From Mucilaginibacter rubeus (GTDB lineage: Bacteria > Bacteroidota > Bacteroidia > Sphingobacteriales > Sphingobacteriaceae), in the NCBI RefSeq assembly GCF_003286415.2, contig NZ_CP043450.1:5456001-5520000 (forward strand): a DNA stretch of 64,000 nt, in the 5' to 3' direction. The first letter of the stretch is position 1; each line of letters begins with the position of its first letter. The notes under the pieces were generated by a model that worked only from the letters and a program-made list of their open reading frames with translations, ran no database searches and was not told where the DNA came from. Of the stretch, positions 21,690 to 29,994 are shown in pieces. The position numbers were made by a program, and so were the translations under genes.

Positions 21690-21886
21690 ATGTGCAGATT
21701 TCAGATGTGCAAATGTGCAGATTATTTTTTGATGCGCACATCTCCGATATGAACTCCTTTACAAGACATTAAAACGTAATCTAAAATATCTGCAAATCAT
21801 TTGCACATCTGCACATTTGAAATCCGCACATTTATAATCACATTTGCACATCTGAAATCTGCACATCTAAAAATTTGCACATCTAA
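21690..21886. repeat. 'TTTGCACATCTG' inverted and tandem repeat region
   Basis: A perfect 28-base inverted repeat (21690-21717 with 21839-21866) made of the unit GCACATTTGCACATCTGAAA, plus further partial copies at 21800-21832 and 21867-21886. The region covers the whole 210-base gap between divergent genes, and its last unit ends a few bases before the ATG at 21892. Confidence 0.82.
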
Positions 21887-21891
21887 AAATT

Positions 21892-23073
21892 ATGTCATTA
21901 GCTGATTTTTTTACGCCGATTGATCTTAAAAAGATAGCTCCTAAAAAGGGTTATTATACCAGCCAGCTTGGCGATAAAATTGTGCATTACTCTGTCGATT
22001 TTCCCGATCTGGAAGAGAAAACGGATATCGCGATCATCGGTGTTATGGATGATCGCAACGCGGTTGGTAATCCCGGCTGCTCGCTTGGCCCCGATTATAT
22101 CCGCGAAAAACTTTACCAGTTAAACGAGGGCGGCTACTCGGTAAAAATTGCCGACCTGGGTAATATCCGCGCCGGCGAAAAGGTAACGGACACCTACTTC
22201 GCGGTTAAAACCGTAGTGGCTGAACTGATCAAGAAAGATATTATCCCGGTTATTTTAGGCGGCGGGCAGGACATTACCTACGCTCAGTATCTGGGTTATG
22301 AGGAACTTGAGCAAAAAGTCGATCTGGTAGTGATCGATTCGCATTTTGATTTGGATGAAGATAATCACGGCGAAAGCATCGAAACGACCTCTGCTTCCTA
22401 TCTTAACAAAATATTCCTGCATGACCCTAATTACCTGTTCAATTTCAGTAACCTGGGTTATCAAACCTATTTTGTAAGCCAGGATAGCCTGCGGGTAATG
22501 GATAAGCTTTATTTTGATGTACACCGCCTTGGCGAGCTGAGTGGTAATGTTGCAGTTACAGAACCTGCCATCCGCAATGCCAGTATGGTAAGCTTTGATA
22601 TCGGCGCTATCCGGGCTGCCGATGCCATGGGTAATGCCAATGCCACACCAAATGGTTTTTATGGCGAAGAAGCTTGCCAGCTTTGCCGCTACGCCGGTTT
22701 TAATGATAAACTTACCTCGATAGGTTTTTATGAGTTTAACCCGGCGTATGATAGCAACGGGCAAACCGCCTGGCAACTGGCCCAAATGATCTGGTATTTT
22801 ATTGATGGCTTTTATAACCGTAAACGCGATTTTCCGCTTAACCCTAAATCGCAATACCTTATTTATAAAACCAGTTTAACTCATGAAGATCAGGAAGTGG
22901 TATTTGTAAAAAGTAAAAAATCCGACCGTTGGTGGATGCAGGTCCCCTACCCTTCGGCGGGCTCACCTAATGAGCGTTTTCATTTAGTGCCCTGTAGCTA
23001 CGCCGATTATAAAACCGCTACGTCCGGCGAATTGCCCGATCTCTGGTGGCGCACCTATCAAAAATTAAACTGA
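21892..23073 (+). CDS. Arginase/formimidoylglutamase-superfamily protein with altered metal site
   Basis: The 393-residue protein has the ureohydrolase fold with its three signature regions in order, but two are changed. The usual GGDH is 'GGGQDIT' (about residue 123), so the first metal-ligand His is Gln. The DAHxD motif is kept as 'DSHFDLDED' (about 149). The SxDxDxxDP motif reads 'SFDIGAIRAAD' (about 240), losing one Asp. A C-terminal extension (320-393) is rich in Trp and Tyr. Annotation pipelines would call it formimidoylglutamase, but whether it binds two Mn ions is doubtful. No hut genes are adjacent. The start lies against a repeat array. Confidence 0.75.
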   Translation: MSLADFFTPIDLKKIAPKKGYYTSQLGDKIVHYSVDFPDLEEKTDIAIIGVMDDRNAVGNPGCSLGPDYIREKLYQLNEGGYSVKIADLGNIRAGEKVTDTYFAVKTVVAELIKKDIIPVILGGGQDITYAQYLGYEELEQKVDLVVIDSHFDLDEDNHGESIETTSASYLNKIFLHDPNYLFNFSNLGYQTYFVSQDSLRVMDKLYFDVHRLGELSGNVAVTEPAIRNASMVSFDIGAIRAADAMGNANATPNGFYGEEACQLCRYAGFNDKLTSIGFYEFNPAYDSNGQTAWQLAQMIWYFIDGFYNRKRDFPLNPKSQYLIYKTSLTHEDQEVVFVKSKKSDRWWMQVPYPSAGSPNERFHLVPCSYADYKTATSGELPDLWWRTYQKLN

Positions 23074-23130
23074 TATTCACAATTTTAACCATGCTCAAAC
23101 GTTAGCAGCGTAGAGTTTTTATACATTCTG

Positions 23131-24318
23131 ATGAAGAAATTATTTTTTTACATAGTTGCCATGTTGCCGGTAACGGCACTTGCGCAAACTAACGACACCT
23201 TTATTATTAACGGTAAATTAGGGAACGTAAGCACTCCCGCTAAAGTGTATTTATCATACCAGTTGGGTGCCAACAATGTTACCGATTCAGCCAATGTTGT
23301 TAACGGTGCATTCTCTTTTACCGGTACTATCATCAACCCTGTTAACGCTACCATAGCAGTTAACTACAAAGGCTTACCGCTCGAAAAATTCATCGACGCT
23401 AATTATAAATATGCTGATAATGGCAGCCTTATTTCAAAAACTGCCGATGATCTGGATTTTTTCCTGGAAAAAGGCACGATCACTATTGCCAGCAAAGATT
23501 CTATCGATAAAGCGCAAATCACTGGCTCACAACTCAATATCGATAATGTAAAACTACAGGCACAGTTAAAAGCCATCAACCAAAAAGGCGAAAAACTAAT
23601 GGCCGAAGCTAAAGCCGCAACCCCTGAGCAGCAGAAATCGGCAGCTTTCAGAAGTGCTATGCAGGCGAGGTATAAAGCATTACAAACAGAGCAAAAAACA
23701 ACGTTGAAAAGCTTTATTTCGGCCAACCCTAATAGTTACTTAAGCCTGCTTGCCCTAACTTCGGTAAGTGGCCCGGCCCCGGATGTAAGCGAAGTTGAGC
23801 CATTATACAATTCATTATCTCAAAACATTAGAGACACCGAAGCCGGTAAAATGATGAAGGCGCAGCTGGAAGCTTTGAAAGTAACCGCCATTGGTTCTGA
23901 AGCTCCGGATTTTATCCAGAACGATGTTAACGGCAACCCCGTAAAATTATCATCTTTCAGAGGCAAGTATGTATTGCTTGATTTTTGGGCATCGTGGTGC
24001 GGCCCTTGTCGCCAGGAAAACCCTAACGTAGCACGTAACTACGCAAGGTTCAAAAACAAGAACTTTACAGTAGTAGGAGTTTCTTTGGATAGGCCCGATG
24101 GCAAATCGGCATGGCTGGCAGCCATTAAAAGCGATGGATTGGATTGGACGCAATTATCCGATCTGAAATTCTGGAATAACCAGGCTGCCGCGCTGTATTC
24201 GGTTACATCAATTCCGCAAAACTACCTGATAGACCCACAGGGTAAGATCATTGCAAAAAACCTGCGCGGCGAAGACCTTGATGCCAAGTTGGAGCAATTG
24301 TTTGGAAAATATAATTAA
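23131..24318 (+). CDS. TlpA-like thioredoxin with DUF4369 N-terminal domain (copy 1)
   Basis: The 395-residue protein has a signal peptide ('MLPVTALAQ', cleavage near residue 19), a DUF4369 beta domain (about 20-120), a helical linker (about 130-230) and a C-terminal TlpA/AhpC-type thioredoxin domain with active site WCGPC (Cys290, Cys293) and cis-proline 'SIPQNYLI'. It should act as a disulfide reductase on the outer side of the inner membrane. The gene starts 57 bases after the arginase-like gene and is followed by a paralogue. Confidence 0.9.
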   Translation: MKKLFFYIVAMLPVTALAQTNDTFIINGKLGNVSTPAKVYLSYQLGANNVTDSANVVNGAFSFTGTIINPVNATIAVNYKGLPLEKFIDANYKYADNGSLISKTADDLDFFLEKGTITIASKDSIDKAQITGSQLNIDNVKLQAQLKAINQKGEKLMAEAKAATPEQQKSAAFRSAMQARYKALQTEQKTTLKSFISANPNSYLSLLALTSVSGPAPDVSEVEPLYNSLSQNIRDTEAGKMMKAQLEALKVTAIGSEAPDFIQNDVNGNPVKLSSFRGKYVLLDFWASWCGPCRQENPNVARNYARFKNKNFTVVGVSLDRPDGKSAWLAAIKSDGLDWTQLSDLKFWNNQAAALYSVTSIPQNYLIDPQGKIIAKNLRGEDLDAKLEQLFGKYN

Positions 24319-24377
24319 CTGAATGTTATAGCTTTCAAGAAAGCTTCATTCATTATTATGTCAAATTCACCATTGAG

Positions 24378-24410
24378 TTAGCCGGTTATTTAATAGCCGG
24401 CTAATTTTAT
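24378..24410 (+). terminator. Weak terminator between the TlpA-like paralogues
   Basis: An 8-bp stem TTAGCCGG (24378-24385) with CCGGCTAA (24397-24404) followed by TTTTAT. It suggests separate or attenuated expression of the second copy. Confidence 0.55.
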
Positions 24411-24421
24411 TATATTGCGAT

Positions 24422-25549
24422 ATGAACTTGACCTCAATTAAAAAAATAGCTTTAACGGCAATCGCAAGCGCCCCTGCTTTAGCTTTTGCTCAGGATGCCC
24501 AATATACCGTGCAAGGTAAAATTGGCGATTATAACGCACCTGCAAAAGTGTATGTGCAATACCGTAAAGACGGTAAAACTATCGTTGACTCCACAGTATT
24601 GAATAGTGGAAACTTTAAATTTACCGGTAAAACAGGCACGACACCAGTAAGCGGTTATATTTTATTTAACCCTAAAGGCACCGGCCTCCACAGCTCAGAA
24701 GATTACCGTTCCCTTTACCTGGAGCCTGGCACTATTACCGTAACCGCAACCGATAAAATTGCTGAAGCGAAAATAGAAGGCACCAAAACCAATAACGATA
24801 ACGAAAAATATAACCTGGCCGAAAAACCAATTAACGATGCTTATGAAGCACTTTCTGCCAAACGTAAAACCGCCACACCAGACCAACTGGCAGCATTAAA
24901 CGCCGAGGAAAAAAAGATAGATGATCAGGATGCCCTGGTAAATAAAAAATTCATCCAGGAAAACCCTGACTCGTACGTGAGCCTGAACGCGCTTGAATCA
25001 TACGCATACAGTGCCGATTACGTTGATATTGCCCCATTATTTAACAACTTCAGCCCGGCTATTAAAGCAACCGAAGCGGGTAAGAAATTTGCAGAACGCC
25101 TGCCTAAATTAAAAGCTGTAGCATTAGGCGCCACAGCTCCTGAATTTGCAGAAGCCGATACCGCCGGTAAAATGATTAGCCTGTCATCATTCCGTGGAAA
25201 ATATGTGCTGATAGATTTCTGGGCCTCATGGTGCGGTCCATGCCGTCGTGAAAACCCTAACGTAGTGAAAGCTTATAATGCATATAAAGCCAAAAACTTC
25301 ACCATTCTTGGTGTATCGTTAGACAGGCCAAATGCGAAAGATAAATGGCTGGCGGCTATCCATAAAGATGGCCTGACCTGGAACCATGTATCCGACCTTA
25401 AATTCTGGGACAGCAAAGCTGCAGATTTATATGCTGTACGCGGTATCCCTCAAAATTTCCTGTTAGACCCTAACGGAAAGATCATAGGTAAAAACCTGCG
25501 TGGCGAGGACCTGGAGAATAAGCTTGCCGAGCTATTTGGAAAAATCTAA
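24422..25549 (+). CDS. TlpA-like thioredoxin with DUF4369 N-terminal domain (copy 2)
   Basis: The 375-residue paralogue of the preceding gene, with the same order: signal peptide (ending 'APALAFAQ', about residue 23), DUF4369, helical linker and a TlpA domain with WCGPC (Cys271, Cys274). The last 130 residues are nearly identical in pattern ('GKYVLIDFWASWCGPCRRE', 'GVSLDRPNAKDKWLAAI', 'IPQNFLLDPNGKIIGKNLRGEDLE'), while the N-terminal domains have diverged. This indicates tandem duplication with separate client binding. It ends at a strong terminator. Confidence 0.9.
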   Translation: MNLTSIKKIALTAIASAPALAFAQDAQYTVQGKIGDYNAPAKVYVQYRKDGKTIVDSTVLNSGNFKFTGKTGTTPVSGYILFNPKGTGLHSSEDYRSLYLEPGTITVTATDKIAEAKIEGTKTNNDNEKYNLAEKPINDAYEALSAKRKTATPDQLAALNAEEKKIDDQDALVNKKFIQENPDSYVSLNALESYAYSADYVDIAPLFNNFSPAIKATEAGKKFAERLPKLKAVALGATAPEFAEADTAGKMISLSSFRGKYVLIDFWASWCGPCRRENPNVVKAYNAYKAKNFTILGVSLDRPNAKDKWLAAIHKDGLTWNHVSDLKFWDSKAADLYAVRGIPQNFLLDPNGKIIGKNLRGEDLENKLAELFGKI

Positions 25550-25561
25550 ACATACAACACT

Positions 25562-25605
25562 TTAAATAAAAAAGGTTCGGCTATCACCGAACCTTTTTTA
25601 TTTAA
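25562..25605. terminator. Bidirectional terminator
   Basis: A perfect 19-bp stem (25562-25580 with 25587-25605; GC core AAGGTTCGG) with a 6-base loop and A/T runs on both flanks, between convergent genes. Confidence 0.88.
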
Positions 25606-25645
25606 GCCCTTCTTATTCTGTAGTATTGAAATTCAAAGAATGACT

Positions 25646-25939
25646 TTATTTTACTGCCAGCAAATCAACCTTTTCTATTACAGGTGCAGAGGCAAGTAAT
25701 TCAGGTGCTTTTGCCATCAGTGCTTTGGCAATTTCGCCACCTAAATGTGCTTCGCGACCTGCTTCTGTTTCAAACGTATCAAAAATACCGAAGGTTGAAG
25801 GGCCAATCTTCAACGCATACCAGCTTACGGTATCCGCTTCCTGCTGCGCAAGTGGCAGGGCACTTGTTATAAAATCAGCTACTTCCTGTTCTTTACCTGG
25901 TTTGGCCTCAAGCCTGGCCAACAATGCAAATTTTACCAT
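25646..25939 (-). CDS. Antibiotic biosynthesis monooxygenase-like small protein (YgiN/ABM fold)
   Basis: The 97-residue protein has the dimeric ferredoxin-like alpha/beta barrel pattern of the ABM family: 'MVKFALLARLEAKPGKEQEVADFI' at the start and 'TFGIFDTFETEAGREAHLGGEIAKAL' in the second half. Members include quinol monooxygenases such as YgiN, but many are of unknown activity. It is a single gene. The substrate is unknown. Confidence 0.85.
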   Translation of the reverse strand: MVKFALLARLEAKPGKEQEVADFITSALPLAQQEADTVSWYALKIGPSTFGIFDTFETEAGREAHLGGEIAKALMAKAPELLASAPVIEKVDLLAVK

Positions 25940-26091
25940 GTTTGTTTTTTTGAGGTGATGTAATTTATTTTTTACCTGAATTATAAATCAGATGTTCAGT
26001 ATTGTTTAACAATCAATTAGTTATTTGGTGCCGGCTGCCTCAAAATAAACAACAAGAACAACCGGCCAACCAAATACAACGACAATCACAC

Positions 26092-26760
26092 TTAAATTTG
26101 ATCCTTATGCTGAAACTCCGGCTTCAACAAGCTGTTCATCGCCTTGCGCAGTTTTAACACCTTTGGCACAGATACATGCGTGATGTACGGATTATCCATA
26201 TGCAAGCGGTAATACCCCTGATGGTAATTTTCGGCAGGATATAATACTTTAAACGGTACAACCTGGGTTACAATAGGGCTGTTGTAATGATGACTGGCAT
26301 TAACTTTAGCTATTACGTTTTCCAGTGTTTTCTTTTCTTCGGGAGTACGGTAAAAAGCTACTGAGCGATAATCATCACCTACATCCGGGCCTTGTCTGTT
26401 TACCGTTGTAGGGTCATGGGCGTAAAAAAATGCCTCGGCCAAAGCGGCATAACTTATTTCGGAAGGATTGTAGTATACCTGTACCGATTCCGCGTGACCG
26501 GTATTTTTACCACAAACATCTTCATAAGTCGGATTTTTTGTTGTACCGCCAGAGTATCCTGCCACCACCCTGTTAACGCCCTTTAACTCATACAAACCTT
26601 CCGAAAGGCTCCAGAAACAGCCACCTGCAAAAGTGGCAACCTTTTCACCTGCTTTTGGGGCCGGTAGGCTCGCAAAGCCACTTTCACTGGTTTGGGCGTT
26701 GGCGCAACCAAATAATATCAGCAAGCCCAACAGGCATATATTTAACTTTTTTGTCAACAT
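26092..26760 (-). CDS. msrA: Peptide-methionine (S)-S-oxide reductase, exported lipoprotein
   Basis: The 222-residue MsrA has a lipobox (LFGC, Cys19) and the catalytic GGCFW motif with Cys48. Family segments 'VVAGYSGGTTKNPTYEDVC', 'HAESVQVYYNPSEISY' and 'FYAHDPTTVNRQGPDVG' are intact. It reduces the S-epimer of methionine sulfoxide. It follows msrB by 23 bases in the same operon, so both epimers are repaired on the same side of the membrane. Being lipidated, it needs an exported electron source; the TlpA-like proteins encoded about 1 kb away are candidates by inference only. Confidence 0.94.
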   Translation of the reverse strand: MLTKKLNICLLGLLILFGCANAQTSESGFASLPAPKAGEKVATFAGGCFWSLSEGLYELKGVNRVVAGYSGGTTKNPTYEDVCGKNTGHAESVQVYYNPSEISYAALAEAFFYAHDPTTVNRQGPDVGDDYRSVAFYRTPEEKKTLENVIAKVNASHHYNSPIVTQVVPFKVLYPAENYHQGYYRLHMDNPYITHVSVPKVLKLRKAMNSLLKPEFQHKDQI

Positions 26761-26783
26761 GATCTTTTAATTTAATAGTTTAA

Positions 26784-27278
26784 TTATTTAGCCGGAACAA
26801 ACTTGAACGCATATGAATCCATACAATAGCGTTTACCTGTAGGCGCGGGCCCATCATTAAAAACATGGCCGAGGTGTAAACCGGTACTGGCTTCAACCAC
26901 CTCCTCACGCACTATCCCATATGATGTATCTTTTACAATTTTGATGGCTTTAGGATCGAGAGGTTTAAAAAAACTTGGCCAACCTGTGCCCGATTCAAAT
27001 TTGGCGTCCGAACTGAACAACGGTTTTCCGGTGGCCGCGCTCACGTATATTCCTTTCTCACGGTTGTTCCAATAAGGGTTATGATACGGCTGTTCCGTTC
27101 CCTTATTTACCAATATCTCATAAGCCTCGGGCGTTAATACCTGTTTCCAGTAGCTGGCCGGTTTAGCAAGCGGGTACGTTTTAGTATCAACAACATTTTC
27201 GGTATGCGGCGCGCTTTGACTGCATGCGTTGAGTGCAAACAACATCAATGGCATAATAAACAGATTTATCTTTTTCAT
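26784..27278 (-). CDS. msrB: Peptide-methionine (R)-S-oxide reductase, exported lipoprotein
   Basis: The 164-residue MsrB has a lipobox (LNAC, Cys19). The core motifs 'GTGWPSFFKP' and 'LHLGHVFNDGP' are present and the catalytic Cys is Cys152 in 'RYCMDSYAF'. The four zinc-binding cysteines found in many MsrBs are absent ('YVSAATG' and 'EASTGLHLG' replace the CxxC sites), so it is the zinc-free type. It is first in the msrB-msrA operon. Confidence 0.94.
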   Translation of the reverse strand: MKKINLFIMPLMLFALNACSQSAPHTENVVDTKTYPLAKPASYWKQVLTPEAYEILVNKGTEQPYHNPYWNNREKGIYVSAATGKPLFSSDAKFESGTGWPSFFKPLDPKAIKIVKDTSYGIVREEVVEASTGLHLGHVFNDGPAPTGKRYCMDSYAFKFVPAK

Positions 27279-27499
27279 ACCCCTTTTGTCGCAGATATGA
27301 GCAGAACCTTACAGGTTAACTAAAATATTTCTATCATTTAATTACTATAGTTCACCAGTGACAGCTTTTCCTGCTTAAATAAAAAGATAAAAAAGTTTGT
27401 AAGGATTCTTCCTTTCCTCCGACTGATGCGCAAATCAAAACATCAAACGATAGTATAAGCGACACATTTTTACGCAAACCATTACCACCACATTGATTT

Positions 27500-28096
27500 A
27501 TGCAGAGCCAAAACAGCACAAATATCGGGCTTGATAACAGCGCCGCTCCCCGCTTATGGGTAACCCGGCATGCCGATTATCTTTATAAATACGCGCTAAC
27601 CCGCATTAACGACCAGGAGCAGGCGCGTGATCTGGTGCAGGAGACCTTTTTGGCGGGTCTTGAACGGCTTCAAAAGTTTGAGGGAAAAAGCACCGAACGC
27701 ACCTGGCTTACGGCTATTTTAAAAAACAAGATAATTGATGTTTACCGCAAAAAAGCGTCGGCCTTTGTTAAAGAACCAGGAGCGACAATTGCCGAACAGG
27801 AAACCGACGATTTTTTTGAGCCGGACGCGCATAACTGGAAACCCAATCACAGGCCCGCAGAATTTGGTATTGAACAAACAGATCAGTTAGAAAGCAAAGA
27901 ATTTGAACTGATACTGCAAAAGTGCCTGAGAAAGCTGCCTTCGTTATGGCTTTCGGTTTTCACTATGAAGCACTTGGACGATGAGCCAACGGATACCATT
28001 TGCAACGACCTAAGGATAAGCCCCTCAAACTTTTGGGTAATTATCCACCGGGCCAAACTAAGCCTTAGAGAGTGTCTTCAAAAAAACTGGATTTAA
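27500..28096 (+). CDS. ECF-type RNA polymerase sigma factor
   Basis: The 198-residue protein shows sigma region 2 ('NDQEQARDLVQETFLAGLERLQKFEGKSTERTWLTAILKNKIIDVYRKK', about 37-85) and region 4 ('EPTDTICNDLRISPSNFWVIIHRAKLSLRECL', about 164-195). The extended linker with acidic residues (about 95-130) is typical of a Bacteroidota subgroup whose partner is a small zinc-finger anti-sigma, and such a gene follows after 10 bases. It is divergent from the exported msrBA operon, which could be a target; no proof here. Confidence 0.92.
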   Translation: MQSQNSTNIGLDNSAAPRLWVTRHADYLYKYALTRINDQEQARDLVQETFLAGLERLQKFEGKSTERTWLTAILKNKIIDVYRKKASAFVKEPGATIAEQETDDFFEPDAHNWKPNHRPAEFGIEQTDQLESKEFELILQKCLRKLPSLWLSVFTMKHLDDEPTDTICNDLRISPSNFWVIIHRAKLSLRECLQKNWI

Positions 28097-28106
28097 ACAA
28101 AATGAT

Positions 28107-28379
28107 ATGGATGAATTAACTAAAATAGCCTATAACTGCAAAAAGGCTACTTATTTGATTGAGAAGCAGGATATAGGAGAAATCACACTTCGCGAAAAAC
28201 TGGAATTAAAGATCCATCTGGCCGGCTGCCGCGTTTGCAGGGTTTTTCAGTTACAAAGCGCCGCGATTAACCGCATGATCAGGAACATGCTCCATCGGCC
28301 TGTTGATGAAAACATCAAACTCGATGATAAATTTAAAAATCAACTACAGCACCTGATTGATGAACAATTAGATAAATAA
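28107..28379 (+). CDS. Small zinc-finger anti-sigma-like protein
   Basis: A 90-residue soluble protein with the zf-HC2 pattern His-x3-Cys-x2-Cys in 'HLAGCRVCRVFQ' (about 50-61) preceded by Cys12. No membrane helix is seen. It lies 10 bases after the ECF sigma gene, the usual place for the cognate anti-sigma factor. The lack of a membrane segment means that signal perception is cytoplasmic or indirect, if the role is right. Confidence 0.75.
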   Translation: MDELTKIAYNCKKATYLIEKQDIGEITLREKLELKIHLAGCRVCRVFQLQSAAINRMIRNMLHRPVDENIKLDDKFKNQLQHLIDEQLDK

Positions 28380-28429
28380 AACCTATAGATAGAAACTATA
28401 CTTAATACCCCACGTAATAGCCACACCAC

Positions 28430-28465
28430 AAAAGGCAGTCGAAAGTTTATTAAGCTGCCTTTTTA
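28430..28465. terminator. Probable terminator
   Basis: AAAAGGCAG (28430-28438) pairs with CTGCCTTTT (28455-28463) around a 16-base loop, followed by TATTTC; it lies between the convergent anti-sigma and HxlR genes. Confidence 0.55.
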
Positions 28466-28469
28466 TTTC

Positions 28470-28838
28470 TTAAGCTTCTGGCAATACCAATCGTTTTTTT
28501 ATCACCCGGCGCAGATGCTCGCTGTTATCATCTCCCCATTGCCCAAGCTCATTTATGATGGGCATTATTGATTTGCCCAGGTCTGTTAAATAATACTCCA
28601 CTTTGGGTGGTTGCTGATCGTATACCATTTTTGCTACCAGCTCATCGTCTTCCAATTGGTTCAACTGGATATTTAAAACCCGGCGGGAGGCTTCGGGAAT
28701 ATTCTTTTGTAGTTGCCCGGGCCTGCTGATCCCTTGCGATATGTAGTACAACAGGTGGATCTTCCACTTGCCAAACACCACTTCACGTATCAGATCAAGA
28801 CCGCATTCTTCCTGTATAGGTAATTTCCGTTCGTACAT
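28470..28838 (-). CDS. HxlR-family transcriptional regulator
   Basis: The 122-residue protein is a typical HxlR winged helix: 'FGKWKIHLLYYISQGISRPGQLQKNIPEASRRVLNIQLNQLEDDELV' (about 22-68) is the DNA-binding core, and 'YYLTDLGKSIMPIINELGQWG' closes it. An N-terminal Cys12 sits in the position that senses electrophiles in some homologues. It is divergent from an SDR gene, the usual target, and a perfect 14-base palindrome lies between them. Confidence 0.93.
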   Translation of the reverse strand: MYERKLPIQEECGLDLIREVVFGKWKIHLLYYISQGISRPGQLQKNIPEASRRVLNIQLNQLEDDELVAKMVYDQQPPKVEYYLTDLGKSIMPIINELGQWGDDNSEHLRRVIKKRLVLPEA

Positions 28839-28889
28839 TTCAATTCCCCCTTTCGGTATTATTTAAACTACAAATTTCGGTAAGTACAG

Positions 28890-28903
28890 GGATAAATTTA
28901 TCC
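28890..28903. promoter_or_regulatory. Candidate HxlR operator
   Basis: GGATAAATTTATCC is a perfect 14-base palindrome in the 149-base divergent region between the HxlR and SDR genes, flanked by GTAAGTAC and CGTACTT. HxlR proteins bind as dimers to such inverted repeats. Confidence 0.45.
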
Positions 28904-28987
28904 GTATTGAATCATTTTTCCGTACTTGACCCGCCCCTGATACTTCATCAATTTTGCATTATCATATCAACATAAATCGACAAAAAA

Positions 28988-29788
28988 ATGATTGCAAAAG
29001 CAAATTTCAATATCGACCCAATTGAGTTTAAAGGCAAAAAAATATTAGTTACCGCCGGGACCAAAGGTGCGGGCAAAGCTATTTTTGACCGACTGCTCAA
29101 AGGCGGAGCCAGCATTGTAACCACCGCCCGTACTCAGCCTGCTGATATCAGTCCGGAACATTTTATCCAGGCCGATCTGAGCACAAAAGCAGGTACTGAT
29201 AAAATGATCAGCGAAACCCTTAAACGTTTAGGCGGCATCGATATCCTGATCAACAACCTTGGCGGCTCCGAATCGCCCGCAGGAGGAGTTATGGTGCTCA
29301 GCGATGAAGATTGGGAGGCCGCACTTCAAACTAATTTATTGGCAGCTGTTCGGTTAGACAGAGGGTTACTGCCAACCATGCTCAATCAAAAACATGGTGT
29401 GATACTGCATATTTCATCCATCCAGCGCAAAATGCCACTATATGAGGCTACCCTGCCTTACGCGGCAGCTAAAGCGGCACTGAGCAATTACAGTAAAGGC
29501 ATCTCCAAAGAACTTGCCCCCAAAGGCGTACGCGTTAACTCGGTAGCTCCAGGTTTTATTAACACGGGCGGAGCGCAGGGTATGATCGATAATCTTGCCT
29601 CACAAAACGGTGGCGACAAGGGAGCGGCACTTAAAACTATTATGGATTCTCTGGGTGGCATTCCCATGGGTCGCCCGGCAGAGCCTGAAGAAGTTGCGGA
29701 ATTGGTTGCCTTCCTGGTATCAGACCGGGCAGCGTATTTAAATGGGGGCGAATTTACCATCGATGGTGGTACCATTCCTGTAGTATAA
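28988..29788 (+). CDS. SDR-family oxidoreductase
   Basis: The 266-residue classical SDR has a glycine-rich nucleotide site 'TAGTKGAGKAI' (22-32), 'NNLGG' (89-93) and catalytic Ser144, Tyr158 and Lys162. Instead of the common TGxxxGIG the first motif is TAGTKGAG, seen in a Bacteroidota/Proteobacteria subgroup of HxlR-controlled SDRs. The C-terminus 'LNGGEFTIDGGTIPVV' is normal. Control by the divergent HxlR gene is likely. Substrate not known. Confidence 0.9.
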   Translation: MIAKANFNIDPIEFKGKKILVTAGTKGAGKAIFDRLLKGGASIVTTARTQPADISPEHFIQADLSTKAGTDKMISETLKRLGGIDILINNLGGSESPAGGVMVLSDEDWEAALQTNLLAAVRLDRGLLPTMLNQKHGVILHISSIQRKMPLYEATLPYAAAKAALSNYSKGISKELAPKGVRVNSVAPGFINTGGAQGMIDNLASQNGGDKGAALKTIMDSLGGIPMGRPAEPEEVAELVAFLVSDRAAYLNGGEFTIDGGTIPVV

Positions 29789-29808
29789 CCTCTCATTTAA
29801 TGATTATG

Positions 29809-29840
29809 ATAGCGGATAAATGTTATCCGCTATTTTTTTA
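29809..29840 (+). terminator. Rho-independent terminator after the SDR gene
   Basis: An 11-bp stem ATAGCGGATAA (29809-29819) with TTATCCGCTAT (29823-29833) and a 3-base loop, followed by seven T residues. Confidence 0.88.
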
Positions 29841-29994
29841 CAATTGAAAGCGCTGTAGTTTACATACTAAAACCCAGGACCAAACGTATTTATGCTAAAT
29901 AGCACCTATGGGTTAAAATTTAAGAACCCAAGTAGCATAATGCCTGCTGATTACGTAAAGTTAAAATATCAGTTTACTACCAATATTTTAGTTT

